A DNA stretch of 64,000 nucleotides from Flavobacterium sp. (GCF_017744675.1 NZ_JAGIAV010000008.1:224741-288740), one strand, 5' to 3'; shown: positions 52,701-60,281, numbered from the stretch's first letter. A program made the numbers and translations. The notes: generated from the sequence alone by a model not told the origin.

Positions 52701-53973
52701 CAGAATAATCTGTACCCTCACTTGTATTAGCATTATTAAATCCAGATTTTGCTGTTACGATTTCTCTAATATTAGAATTTAAATAACTGCCTGGTTTGCC
52801 AATAGCGGCAGGATCGTACTTATTATTTGTATTATCGGTTGGCGAATCTATAGAGTTATTAAAAAATCCTGTTGGATCTGTAATAACCACCACTTGATTA
52901 TCTGGAACACCAGAAACCTGTCCTTCTCCTAAATCCTGAAGCGCAATAATGTTTCTTAAGTTATTATTGGATGTCGTTACTCTATTTTGCTTATTGGTTA
53001 CCCAAACTTCAATTCTTGTAACCTGAACACGGCTATCAATTAATGGATAATTTTTAAGAGAAGCATCGTATTTGTTTCTAAAGTATTGTGATAAGAAGAA
53101 ATGTCGATCGTTATCATAATCTAGAGCAAATAAATCAAAGTTTTGCACGGTACCTCCACCTTCTGCGACTATACTTTTGGTTTGCGACTTCTGTTCAGAG
53201 AAAACTCCAGTAACAGTTGTCTTACCAAATTGCAGTTGCGCTTTGACCCCAAATAAACTTTGTGCACCTCTAATTAAGGTACTATTTAAAGGCATGCTCA
53301 CGTTACCCACCTCAACCTTCTGAACAATATCGTCTTCTGAAGGTGTGTAAGCTAATTTAAATAAGTTCTGAAAGGCAAATGTTGATTGCGTATCGTAGTT
53401 TGCATTTACCTCCAAACGAGTTCCAATTTTCCCCATCAAACTCATACTGATTCTTTGATCAAAATCAAAAGTCAGGCTGGATCTGTTTCTCGGTGAAAAT
53501 GACGGGTTGTCTTGTTTGGTATAACGCATACCCAAATCCATTTCAACTGATCCTGTGGGTTTTACGTCTATAGTATTACTTCCAAAAATACTTTCGAATA
53601 AACTCGAATTGATGTAATATCTAGGCAATAAATCTTTTTTAGCCGCTTCGGCTCCAGCTTTTTTACCGTCAATAGCATCCGATTTTTTTCTAAAATAATC
53701 TCTTCTAGCTTCTTTTAAAACTAAATCTTCGTATTCTTTTGGCGTTAAAATTAAAGGGTAATTGATAGAGAAACCATCTACAGAATTGGTGTAGATATAA
53801 CGATCGGTAATAGGATCGTAGCGATATGCAGAAAGTACGCTCGGAGGATCTTCGAGCTCTATCTTACCTACCGAAAACTGAGTTTTAGTTGTATCTTGTG
53901 CCGCCGGTGTGACCTGTGCCCGCAAAACATTACCGCAGAGTAATACCAGCAACAAAATACAAATTTTACGCAT
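46732..53973 (-). CDS. sprA: SprA, type IX secretion system outer-membrane translocon
   Basis: SprA is the giant barrel of the type IX secretion system, through which gliding adhesins and other C-terminal-domain proteins leave the cell. The 2413-residue product has a signal peptide (ending LRAQ). The N-terminal half holds SprA-specific segments such as SFSPRNRSSLTFDFDQRISM. Barrel strands run to the end (TLRYNFGN), with typical Gly/Ala turns and a proline-rich linker KPAKPKPAAPPKPGEKIVN (about residue 1910). The length matches known SprA proteins (about 2400). It begins 25 bases after ruvA and is probably read from the ruvA promoter. No frameshift or gap is seen. Confidence 0.95.
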   Translation of the reverse strand: MRKICILLLVLLCGNVLRAQVTPAAQDTTKTQFSVGKIELEDPPSVLSAYRYDPITDRYIYTNSVDGFSINYPLILTPKEYEDLVLKEARRDYFRKKSDAIDGKKAGAEAAKKDLLPRYYINSSLFESIFGSNTIDVKPTGSVEMDLGMRYTKQDNPSFSPRNRSSLTFDFDQRISMSLMGKIGTRLEVNANYDTQSTFAFQNLFKLAYTPSEDDIVQKVEVGNVSMPLNSTLIRGAQSLFGVKAQLQFGKTTVTGVFSEQKSQTKSIVAEGGGTVQNFDLFALDYDNDRHFFLSQYFRNKYDASLKNYPLIDSRVQVTRIEVWVTNKQNRVTTSNNNLRNIIALQDLGEGQVSGVPDNQVVVITDPTGFFNNSIDSPTDNTNNKYDPAAIGKPGSYLNSNIREIVTAKSGFNNANTSEGTDYSVLENARKLTTNEFTFNAQLGYISLQQRLANDEILAVAFEYTVGGKTYQVGEFGSDGVDATVVTGNNNANQAIVTQSLVLKMLKSSLTNVQNPVWNLMMKNVYQIPQAYQIKQEDFRLNILYTDPSPINYITPVTGSTFPPNPAPDDKVDQTPLLNVFNLDRLNYNNDPQTGGDGFFDYVPGVTVDVQNARIIFTTKEPFGELLFRKLNTNSGENYNDPTTYNANQKKYVFRNMYRNTQAGALQDSDKNKFLLRGKYKSSGSNGIPIGAFNVPQGSVVVTAAGRVLVEGIDYSVDYQLGRVQILDPSLQASNTPIEVSLENNSIFGQQTRRFMGFNIEHKISEKFVVGGTFLKMTERPFTQKSSYGQESVNNTIFGFNGNYSTEVPFLTRLANKLPNIDTDVPSNLSIRGEIAFLKPDAPKASDFEGEATIYIDDFEGTQTTIDMRSAYAWSLASTPLINSITDNTFNANSNTLEYGFKRAKLSWYTIDPIFYTSKPSGISNDDLSLNSTRRIYSRELYPNTDIAQGQIQVINTLDLTYYPSDRGPYNNNPNFSSSAPSANFGGIMRALNSTNFEQGNVEYIQFWVLDPYVGTGQAQGTNSGKIYFNLGEVSEDVLKDGRKQYENGLGPDQVMVNPQPIWGDVPASQSLIYAFDTNPDNRKNQDVGLDGLPDAKEGAIYTNYAGDPDPAGDNYTYFLNTEGGVLQRYKKYNGTEGNSAVSIDDPNRGSTTLPDVEDINRDNTMSTINAYYEYSIDVKPGMQVGENYITDIREVQNVELPNGGSTNARWIQFKIPVAKPQNTIGNISDFRSIRFMRMFMTGFNDQMTVRFGALDLVRGEWRKYTGTLDANDTNPDDDGTQFDVAAVNIQENATKCPVNYVIPPGVQREQLYNNNTIINQNEQSLAVRIGGTGLEYQDSRAVFKNVSVDMRQYKKLKMFLHAESLPNETQLLDDEMIGFIRFGNDFTQNFYQIEIPLKVTRTGGSCTISPDQVWLEENNIDLALELLTRMKILGMNIDINSPKRDINGIYYPDRDPDVDGGDQDGKLTLGIKGNPNFGLVRNLMVGVKSAANHKDIMGEVWFNELRMSDLENKGGMAALLNVDTNMADLMTLSASGKKSTIGFGSLEQGANERSREDIQQYNIVTNINLGKLLPRKWGINLPFNYAIGEEVITPEYDPFNQDIKLDQLISETTDPAEKDNIRTRAVDYTKRKSINFIGVRKDRAPEQKPHVYDVENFTFSQSYNQVERHDYEVESYEDEQSNTSINYAYTFQPKEVVPFKQTKFMKTSDYWKLLSDFNINYLPSNVSFNTNILRQSNRQQYRQVDVEGIGLDPLYRRNFAFNYQYGFGFNLTKSLKLNYTAASNNIVRNFLNDDNTPKQDFNIWDDYFDIGIPNQHLQQLVLNYDIPINKIPIFSFVKATYSYTADYNWQRSSTALSQYVDENGVSWNLGNTVQNANSNTLSTTLNMNMLYKYLGLVPGGKPAKPKPAAPPKPGEKIVNTTAKPVTSSNPFYDGLIGVLTSVKNVQINYTKNSGTVLPGYIPGVGFFGSSKPSLGFVFGSQDDVRFEAAKNGWLTSYQNFNQNFTQVSNKLLKITANVDLLPDLKIDLAMDRAYSENSSEQYTVRDSIGQKFYKPLSPYSYGMFSISTVLIKTAFSTSTETQSAAFDDFRSNRLVIANRLAEDHYGAGAVIPRYDAGALPPENPNAPIEDLSNPNNSERKIIQSNDGYPIGYGKSNQAVLLPSFMAAYTGSNASNVSTGIFRSFPIPNWSIKYNGLMRYKYFKDHFRRFSLQHNYRASYTISQFRSNFDYLENPNGLDVNSNFYNKTIMSNVNLVEQFSPLMRVDFELKNSFRLLTEVKKDRALSMSFDNNLLTEVKGIEYVVGLGYRFKDVIISSRLADNPTGIIKSDINIKADFSYRNNQTLVRYLDYDNNQLAAGQNIWTLKLTADYAFSKNLTAIFYYDHSFSKAVISTSFPLTNIRSGFTLRYNFGN

Positions 53974-53998
53974 AGAATTCTTTTATATAAAGTGAAAT

Positions 53999-54580
53999 TT
54001 ATAAGCTTTTTAAGGCCTTTTTGATAATTGTTTCAACCGTAGCTTCTGGATCTTCTTTTACGATTCTTTCTACTACTTTTTCGGAAGCTTTTCGGACAAA
54101 ACCTAATACTTCTAGAGCAGATAACGCTTCATCTCGGTTTCTATTGTTTTGAACAGCAAAAACTTCATCTATATCGTACAATTTAACAACTTTTTCCTTT
54201 AAATCCAGTATAACCCTTTGTGCTGTTTTGTTCCCAATTCCTTTGATAGACTGGATTGTGCCAACATCTCCAGATGCAATGGCGTTTATAATTTGCTTTG
54301 GTTCTATTGACGAAAGCATTGTTCTTGCAATTCCTGCTCCAATTCCTGAAACAGAAATAAGCATTCTGAAAATTTCTCGTTCCGATTTTTCAACAAAACC
54401 ATATAAAGTATGCGCATCTTCTTTAATTTGAAGATGCGTATACAATTTTATATTTTCAGAATTTGGAATTAAGGAGAAGGTATGCAGCGATATATTTACC
54501 TGATAACCAACTCCTCCACAATCAATTACAACCTCTGTAGGATTCTTTTCTACTAATCTTCCCTGCAAATGCGCTATCAT
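53999..54580 (-). CDS. ruvA: RuvA, Holliday junction branch-migration protein
   Basis: RuvA tetramers bind four-way junctions and direct the RuvB motor. The 193-residue product has the N-terminal OB fold (MIAHLQGRLVEKNPTEVVID), two helix-hairpin-helix motifs in ISVSGIGAGIARTML and IKGIGNKTAQRVILDLKEKV, and the small C-terminal RuvB-binding domain (about 145-193). Length is normal. ruvB and ruvC are not in the window. A promoter lies at 54600-54633; sprA follows after 25 bases. Confidence 0.96.
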   Translation of the reverse strand: MIAHLQGRLVEKNPTEVVIDCGGVGYQVNISLHTFSLIPNSENIKLYTHLQIKEDAHTLYGFVEKSEREIFRMLISVSGIGAGIARTMLSSIEPKQIINAIASGDVGTIQSIKGIGNKTAQRVILDLKEKVVKLYDIDEVFAVQNNRNRDEALSALEVLGFVRKASEKVVERIVKEDPEATVETIIKKALKSL

Positions 54581-54599
54581 AAATATAGTTTATTAGTAT

Positions 54600-54633
54600 C
54601 AAATATAACAAAAATGCCATAAAACTACGACAA
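54600..54633 (-). promoter_or_regulatory. Putative promoter of ruvA-sprA
   Basis: On the minus strand TTG (54633-54631), 23 bases and TATATTTG (54607-54600) fit the flavobacterial consensus. The ruvA ATG follows after 19 bases. If sprA has no promoter of its own, this is the main promoter of the secretion translocon. Confidence 0.5.
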
Positions 54634-54657
54634 ATTTGTATAATCCTTGTTGAACTT

Positions 54658-56949
54658 TTATTGTGCTATTTTATTCTTTTTAATTTCTTTTTCCTGTGCA
54701 TCAATAACAGCAATAGCAGCCATATTAACCATTTCTTCAACGCTAGCACCCAATTGGAAGATATGAACTGGTTCGCCCATACCCATCATAATTGGTCCAA
54801 TTGAATTCACTTTGTACAATTCTTTTAACAATTTGTAAGTGATATTTGCTGACTCTAAATTAGGGAAAACTAACGTATTTACTTTTTTTCCTGCTAGTTT
54901 AGAGAATGGGAATTTTTCTTGAAGCATTTCTGGATTTAATGCAAAATCTGCTTGAATTTCTCCGTCAACAATTAAATCTGGGTGATTTTTATGTAAATAT
55001 GCTACAGCCTCTCTCACTTTTGAAGCGCTTTCACTAGTTGAAGAACCAAAATTTGAGAACGATACCATTGCAATTACAGGTTCAATTCCGAACATTTTAG
55101 CTGTTTTTGCAGTCATTACGGCAATATTAATCAAATCTTGTGCAGATGGATTAATGTTTATCGCAGTATCTGACAAGAACATTGGCCCACGAGAAGTAAG
55201 CATCATGTTTGCAGTTGCAATTAATGACGCATTTTGAGCTTTTGGAATTAACTGCATCATAGGTTTTACTACAGAAGGATAACTTCTAGAATGCCCTGTA
55301 ACTAAAGCATCTGCTTCACCTTCGTTAACCATCATGGCTGCAAAATAGTTTCTTTCGCGCATGAATTTTTCTGCATCCAATTTAGAAACTCCTCTTCTTC
55401 CTCTTGTTTCCCAGAATGATTTTGCAAATCTATTACGTCTTTCGGCTTCCTCATCTGTTTTTGGATCGATAATTTCTAGATCGGCATCAAAACCAAGTTC
55501 TTTTTTCAAGTCTAGAATCAACTCTTTATTTCCTAATAAAATTGGGAATCCGATTCCGTCTTCGTAAACAATTTGAGCTGCTTTTAAAACATTTAATTGA
55601 TCTGCCTCGGCAAAAACAACACGTTTAGGATTAACTTTAGCACGATTTGTAATTAAACGAACCATTTTGTTATCGTTCCCCATACGTTCGCGAAGCTTAT
55701 CTTCATAAGCTGCCCAGTCTGTAATAGGATTTTTTGCTACACCAGATTCCATTGCTGCTTTTGCAACTGCAGGCGCCACAATAGTAATTAAACGTGGGTC
55801 GAATGGTTTTGGAATGATATACTCTTGTCCGAAACCTAATTTCATTGCGCCATAAGCTACGTTTACCTGTTCTGGAACTGGTTCTTTTGCTAAAATAGCT
55901 AACGCTTTTACGGCTGCCATTTTCATAGCTTCGTTGATTTTTGTCGCTCTTACGTCTAATGCTCCTCTAAAAATATATGGGAAACCTAATACGTTGTTTA
56001 CCTGATTAGGAAAATCTGAACGTCCTGTCGCCATAATAACATCTTTTCTCGTTTCTACGGCCAAATTATAATCGATTTCCGGATTTGGATTTGCCATTGC
56101 AAATACAATCGGGTTATCTTTCATTGTCAATAACATTTCTGGCGATAAAATACCTCCAGAAGACAATCCGATGAAAACGTCAGCACCTTTTACTGCTTCT
56201 GCCAATTCAATTTTAGGGCCATCGATAGCATATTTTAATTGCAAATCTGAAAGTGAAGGATTGTCTTTTGTTAAAAGTCCTTTACTATTGTACATTAAAA
56301 TGTTCTCTATTTTTACTCCTAAAGAAACGTACAAGTCTGTACAAGCTATAGCTGCAGATCCTGCACCAGAAACGACCATTTTTACATCTTCGGCTTTTTT
56401 TCCAGCCAATTCAAGCGCATTGATTAAAGCTGCAGAAGATATAATTGCTGTTCCGTGCTGGTCATCATGCATTACTGGAATGTCTAATTCTTCAATCAGT
56501 CTTCTTTCAATTTCAAAAGATTCTGGAGCTTTGATGTCTTCAAGATTAATACCCCCAAAAGTTGGAGCAATATTTTTTACAGTTTGAATAAATTCTTCAA
56601 CATTTTTAGTATCAATTTCGATGTCAAAAACGTCAATATCAGAGAATATTTTAAACAATAAACCTTTTCCTTCCATTACCGGTTTTCCAGCTTCTGGACC
56701 AATGTCTCCAAGTCCTAAAACAGCTGTACCATTTGAAATTACGGCTACTAAATTTCCTTTTGCTGTATATTTATAAACGTCTTCTTTGTTTGCTGCAATT
56801 TCTAAACATGGTTCTGCAACTCCTGGCGAATAGGCCAATGATAGATCTCTCTGGGTTGCATATTTTTTTGTTGGAACTACCTGAATTTTTCCTGGAGTTG
56901 GCTCTGCGTGATACAGTAACGCTTCTCTTTTTTTACTCTCTTTGTTCAT
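54658..56949 (-). CDS. maeB: NADP-dependent malic enzyme with a phosphotransacetylase-like C-terminal domain
   Basis: MaeB oxidatively decarboxylates malate to pyruvate with NADP. The 763-residue product has the malic enzyme part (about 1-425: SLAYSPGVAEPCLEI, HDDQHGTAIISSAALINAL, and VVSGAGSAAIACTDL for the nucleotide). A PTA-like domain follows (about 430-755: PKRVVFAEADQLNVLKAAQI, FLSDTAININPSAQDLINIA). The C-terminal part usually regulates the enzyme rather than acting as a phosphotransacetylase. Length fits the family. A -7 box lies at 56974-56981. Confidence 0.94.
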   Translation of the reverse strand: MNKESKKREALLYHAEPTPGKIQVVPTKKYATQRDLSLAYSPGVAEPCLEIAANKEDVYKYTAKGNLVAVISNGTAVLGLGDIGPEAGKPVMEGKGLLFKIFSDIDVFDIEIDTKNVEEFIQTVKNIAPTFGGINLEDIKAPESFEIERRLIEELDIPVMHDDQHGTAIISSAALINALELAGKKAEDVKMVVSGAGSAAIACTDLYVSLGVKIENILMYNSKGLLTKDNPSLSDLQLKYAIDGPKIELAEAVKGADVFIGLSSGGILSPEMLLTMKDNPIVFAMANPNPEIDYNLAVETRKDVIMATGRSDFPNQVNNVLGFPYIFRGALDVRATKINEAMKMAAVKALAILAKEPVPEQVNVAYGAMKLGFGQEYIIPKPFDPRLITIVAPAVAKAAMESGVAKNPITDWAAYEDKLRERMGNDNKMVRLITNRAKVNPKRVVFAEADQLNVLKAAQIVYEDGIGFPILLGNKELILDLKKELGFDADLEIIDPKTDEEAERRNRFAKSFWETRGRRGVSKLDAEKFMRERNYFAAMMVNEGEADALVTGHSRSYPSVVKPMMQLIPKAQNASLIATANMMLTSRGPMFLSDTAININPSAQDLINIAVMTAKTAKMFGIEPVIAMVSFSNFGSSTSESASKVREAVAYLHKNHPDLIVDGEIQADFALNPEMLQEKFPFSKLAGKKVNTLVFPNLESANITYKLLKELYKVNSIGPIMMGMGEPVHIFQLGASVEEMVNMAAIAVIDAQEKEIKKNKIAQ

Positions 56950-56973
56950 TTTTTTAGCTTTTATTCTAGCTTA

Positions 56974-56981
56974 CAAAGATA
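56974..56981 (-). promoter_or_regulatory. Putative -7 box of maeB
   Basis: The minus strand reads TATCTTTG, 24 bases before the maeB ATG. No exact TTG upstream at the usual distance. Confidence 0.4.
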
Positions 56982-57044
56982 TAAGTCTTGTTTTAAAATG
57001 GCGTCTTTTTAGCATTTTCTTTTCCTAAAATCTATTCGAATAAA

Positions 57045-57071
57045 TAAAAAAAGTCCAATAGAAATTGGACT
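57045..57071 (-). terminator. Terminator of the CBS-domain gene
   Basis: AGTCCAAT (minus strand from 57071) and ATTGGACT (to 57052) form a perfect 8-bp stem with a 4-base loop, followed by a T run and TATTTATT. It lies 32 bases after the stop codon. Confidence 0.8.
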
Positions 57072-57102
57072 CGTTTGAATTTTTATCTTTTTTAGCTATC
57101 GT

Positions 57103-57528
57103 TTATTGAGAAATATAAGAATTCAAATGGTTGATGGTATCTTTTTGAATTTCTATAATTGCCTTCACTACATCGCTGATTGAAATAATTCCAACCACGA
57201 TTCCGTCTTCCAGAACAGGCAAATGTCTTATCCTTTTTTCGCTCATAAGTTCCATACAATCTTCTAGATTATCTGAAAGTTTTACTGTAAAAACATTACT
57301 TTCCATAATCTCATGAACAAAAGTTTCCTTAGAAGATTTATCTTTCAGAACAATTTTTCGAGCATAATCTCTTTCTGATAATATTCCTTTTAAAACATTA
57401 TCATCAATAATTAAAATTGCCCCAATGTTTTTTTCTCCCATAACTTTTAACGCATCATAAACCGTTAAATTGGAGACAATAGAATATACATTTCTTCCTT
57501 TTGCTTTAAGTATTTGATCTACAGTCAT
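57103..57528 (-). CDS. CBS-domain pair protein
   Basis: The 141-residue product is made of two CBS domains and little else: about 5-60, with KVMGEKNIGAILIIDDNVL, and about 70-130, with MSEKRIRHLPVLEDGIVVGIISISDVVKAI. Stand-alone CBS pairs bind AMP, ATP or S-adenosylmethionine and regulate partners or respond to stress. No partner is evident. It is a single-gene unit with its own terminator, and a 740-base non-coding repeat region lies upstream of it. Confidence 0.88.
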   Translation of the reverse strand: MTVDQILKAKGRNVYSIVSNLTVYDALKVMGEKNIGAILIIDDNVLKGILSERDYARKIVLKDKSSKETFVHEIMESNVFTVKLSDNLEDCMELMSEKRIRHLPVLEDGIVVGIISISDVVKAIIEIQKDTINHLNSYISQ

Positions 57529-57716
57529 AATGAAAAATTTTTAGATTTATAAAGTTAAAATAAAAACCAACACAATTTGCAACGAAATCGATTTTTTAAA
57601 ATCATAACTAATTCATTTTAAACATAATAAATCAAAATTTAAGTTTTCAATATTATACTGTAAAGAATCAAAGCCTTTAGAATGGTTTTTTGAAAAATGT
57701 TAGATTTTTTAACATT

Positions 57717-57801
57717 TACCGACCTTTAACTTCTAGCGGAGTTATTTCACAGAAAAATTAAACATATTTCTAAAAACTCCGCTAGAAGTTAAAGGTTGGT
57801 A
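57717..57801. repeat. 27-bp inverted repeat with TACCGACC/GGTTGGTA ends
   Basis: Left arm 57717-57743 and right arm 57775-57801 pair over 27 bases with one mismatch, around a 31-base spacer. Each arm contains AACTTCTAGCGGAGTT or its complement, which is itself palindromic apart from one base. The outer ends TACCGACC and GGTTGGTA recur in the neighbouring unit. Confidence 0.75.
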
Positions 57802-57831
57802 GAAAAAAAATATCCCCAATTTATGTTTAAT

Positions 57832-58007
57832 CATTCCGTAGGAATGTTTGGTCGGTAGAACAGAATTTGAATTACAGTTCGTACGTTCCAGCGGAACGTT
57901 TGATTAACGTGGCAAACATCCTTATTTGCATAATCAGGTGTTCCTCTGGAACACAACCCAAAACAAATACATTTTTTTTCTACCGACCTGTAACTCCTAG
58001 CGGAGTT
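57832..58007 (+). repeat. Composite palindromic repeat unit (full copy)
   Basis: Four palindromes are spaced along 176 bases: CATTCCGTAGGAATG (57832-57846), CGTTCCAGCGGAACG (57884-57898), GTGTTCCTCTGGAACAC (57938-57954) and AACTCCTAGCGGAGTT (57992-58007). GGTCGGTA (57850-57857) and TACCGACC (57981-57988) form an internal outward pair. A diverged copy in the opposite orientation lies at 27889-28064. All four palindromes share TCC, 3-4 bases, GGA as core, with different but complementary flanks. Confidence 0.75.
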
Positions 58008-58033
58008 ATAACATTTTTTACTAAAACAATGAA

Positions 58034-58196
58034 TGCTCCAGCGGAGCATAATATTTATAGGTGGTAAATCGACAGGATATAAAAGCTCCAGCGGAGCGAT
58101 ATATCACCCCGATAGGGCTTTTGCCGTGTGGTAAATATGTTCTCTATAAATATTTCGCCCCGCTAGGGCTACCGACCATAAACTCCTAGCGGAATT
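58034..58196 (+). repeat. Run of single palindromes of the same family
   Basis: TGCTCCAGCGGAGCA (58034-58048), GCTCCAGCGGAGC (58085-58097), a degenerate CCCCGATAGGG (58107-58116), GCCCCGCTAGGGC (58157-58169) followed by TACCGACC (58170-58177), and AACTCCTAGCGGAATT (58181-58196, one arm changed). They are spaced 40-60 bases apart. Confidence 0.65.
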
Positions 58197-58208
58197 ATTT
58201 GGCTTAAA

Positions 58209-58242
58209 CAAAAAACCCTTTTCTAAAATTTAGAAAAGGGTT
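58209..58242 (-). terminator. Terminator of the OmpA-family operon
   Basis: On the minus strand the arms 58242-58229 and 58227-58214 form a 14-bp perfect stem (AACCCTTTTCTAAA and complement), followed by TTTTTTG. It lies 26 bases after the stop codon of the OmpA-family gene. Confidence 0.8.
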
Positions 58243-58268
58243 CTCCTGTTTTTTAATTAAAAGCCATT

Positions 58269-60281
58269 TTACATTGCAACAATAATAAATTCGCTTCGTC
58301 TATTTTTCATGTGTTCTTTTTCTGAGCATTTTACGCCGTCGGCACATTTGTTTACCAATTGCGTTTCTCCGTAACCTTTGGCTGTTAATCGATTTTCAGT
58401 TATTCCTTTTTGGATGAGCCAATTTTTGGTTGATTGTGCTCTTTTTTCTGAAAGAATCTGATTGCTTTCTGAAGAAGAACGGCTATCGGTATGCGAACGA
58501 ATATCGAGTTTCATATTTGGATATTCGTTTAAAAGATTAACCACTTTCATTAATTGCGGTTCTGATGTCTTTTTGATGGTAGCTTTACCCAAATCAAAGA
58601 AGTTCATCGGAAGATTAAGCAACTTTGCAATATCTACTCCAATTCGTATAGAACCCAATTTTACTGGACTAATAGCTACTTTTTTAATCGCTACCGTTTT
58701 TGCTGCAAGTGGTTTAAATACTTTATTTAATTCTATCAATTGAGTCGTTTCTCCCTTTTCTTTACTAATAATTACTATGACTTCTTTGGCATTGTAATCG
58801 TTTTTAGCCGTTCTAATCGTATATTTTTTACCGCATCTTAAATCAGGGAAAAGATAATTTCCTTTTTCATCGGTTGTAATTGTTCCAACAGGATCAAATT
58901 TTTCATTAAACAAAGTCAGAGAAGTATTTGCTAAAACCTCGTTTGATTCTGCATCGGTAACGGTTCCCGATAAATTTTGTTCACAGATCAATCTTCTTGT
59001 TTCTGTAAATAAGTAAATATCATCTAAACCTTGTCCGTTTTCTCTATTTGAAGAAAAATAACCGCTTCTGCTTTTGCTGTCGATACTAAAGGCAAAATCG
59101 TCTTGCTTGCTGTTAACTGGTTCTCCAACATTTAGAACTTCATCGTAAGTTCCGTTTGCTTTTATACGAGAAGCAAAAATATCCAATCCGCCTAAACCTG
59201 GGCGACCATCAGAAGCAAAATACAATTCGTTATCTCCAGAAATAAAAGGAAAAGTTTCTCTTCCTTCTGTATTGATTGTTGGCCCAAGATTTTCTGGAGT
59301 GCCAAACGTTCCATCATTATTAATTGCAACTTTATAAATATCAGATTGTCCTAACGTTCCTGGCATATCTGATGCAAAATAAAGCGTTTTTTCGTCTATA
59401 CTTAAAGCTGGATGCGCCGTACTATATTGATCGCTATTGAACGGAAGTTCTACTACATTTTTCCATTCGTTTTCAATAAATTCTGCCTTGTATAATTTTA
59501 ATAACGTTACATTTTTGTCGTTGCTGCGTCTTTTACCATCTGTAAAATTATTTCGGGTAAAATACATTGTTCGTCCATCTTTTGTAAAAATCGGACTTGA
59601 CTCATTAAAGTTATCTTTTTTTCGTTTTACTAAAAGTTCAGGTTTTCCGACACTTCCGTCTGGGAGTAAATCTGCTGTATACAATCTAGAGAAAGATCTA
59701 TTTGTCCACTGGAAATTGGCTTTAACCACTCCGCCAGTATCGCGCGCAGAGGTAAAAACGATTTTATTATTGTAAACAACGCTCCCATAATCTGAATAGC
59801 GAGAATTAACTCCTGCGTCGCCAATTTGGAATCGTCCTGAATTTTCTTTTATATCTTCTAAATAATTTTTGTCATTTCGAATAAGGGCCGCTCTTTTTTC
59901 TGCGCTGGCTTTCTGATTGAATTTCTGCAAAATCTCATCAGACTTGCGATAATCTCCTGCCGATTTTAATGATTGCGCATATCGATACAAATATTCGGCA
60001 TCTTGATTTTCGTTGATTATAAATAGTTGTTCGTACCATTTTAATGCACTTTTCAATTCTCCATTAAAATAATATGAATTTGCCAAACGCTGAATTATTC
60101 CTTGATCGGTCGTTTCAGCATTTACTAAAGTCTCGTAAACTTTTATGGCATCCGCGTAAGCGTACTCTTCGTATTTTTTATCTGCATATTTTATGTTCAT
60201 GGCTGCAAATGGATTTTGGGCATTTACATAGGAAACAAAACTAAGCAGTAAAAAGATCAATATTAATTTTCTAGCTTTCAT
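58269..60281 (-). CDS. OmpA-family protein with TPR, PD40 propeller and carboxypeptidase-like domain
   Basis: The 670-residue product has a signal peptide (ending VNAQ). TPR-like repeats follow (about 25-120), then a PD40/WD40-like propeller (about 160-420, with repeated DGRTMYFTRNNF, EKTLYFASDMPG and NELYFASDGRPG turns), a beta-sandwich carboxypeptidase regulatory-like domain (about 430-515, LSGTVTDAESNEVLANTSL) and a C-terminal OmpA peptidoglycan-binding domain (about 545-665, LDIRSHTDSRSSSESNQILSEKRA). This layout resembles the T9SS/gliding PorE-like proteins that anchor outer-membrane complexes to the cell wall. It follows a PorP/SprF gene by 8 bases. Confidence 0.9.
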   Translation of the reverse strand: MKARKLILIFLLLSFVSYVNAQNPFAAMNIKYADKKYEEYAYADAIKVYETLVNAETTDQGIIQRLANSYYFNGELKSALKWYEQLFIINENQDAEYLYRYAQSLKSAGDYRKSDEILQKFNQKASAEKRAALIRNDKNYLEDIKENSGRFQIGDAGVNSRYSDYGSVVYNNKIVFTSARDTGGVVKANFQWTNRSFSRLYTADLLPDGSVGKPELLVKRKKDNFNESSPIFTKDGRTMYFTRNNFTDGKRRSNDKNVTLLKLYKAEFIENEWKNVVELPFNSDQYSTAHPALSIDEKTLYFASDMPGTLGQSDIYKVAINNDGTFGTPENLGPTINTEGRETFPFISGDNELYFASDGRPGLGGLDIFASRIKANGTYDEVLNVGEPVNSKQDDFAFSIDSKSRSGYFSSNRENGQGLDDIYLFTETRRLICEQNLSGTVTDAESNEVLANTSLTLFNEKFDPVGTITTDEKGNYLFPDLRCGKKYTIRTAKNDYNAKEVIVIISKEKGETTQLIELNKVFKPLAAKTVAIKKVAISPVKLGSIRIGVDIAKLLNLPMNFFDLGKATIKKTSEPQLMKVVNLLNEYPNMKLDIRSHTDSRSSSESNQILSEKRAQSTKNWLIQKGITENRLTAKGYGETQLVNKCADGVKCSEKEHMKNRRSEFIIVAM

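Larger units (their letters stand above)
57529..58268. other. 740-base gene-free region made largely of palindromic repeats
   Basis: The first 188 bases (57529-57716) are AT-rich and show nothing clear apart from a likely CBS-gene promoter area. The rest holds a long inverted repeat (57717-57801), a composite repeat unit (57832-58007), several single palindromes (58034-58196) and the terminator of the OmpA-protein gene (58209-58242). Open frames of 66-72 codons on both strands are formed by the repeats and are not credible genes. Confidence 0.65.

Noticed and set aside
57831..58067. Open frames of 66 and 72 codons on both strands in the palindrome region
   Set aside because: Their sequence is produced by the palindromes, they overlap each other in opposite frames, and they have no coding features.
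57717..58196. CRISPR array
   Set aside because: The palindromes vary in sequence and spacing, there is no fixed repeat with unique spacers of constant length, and no cas genes are present.
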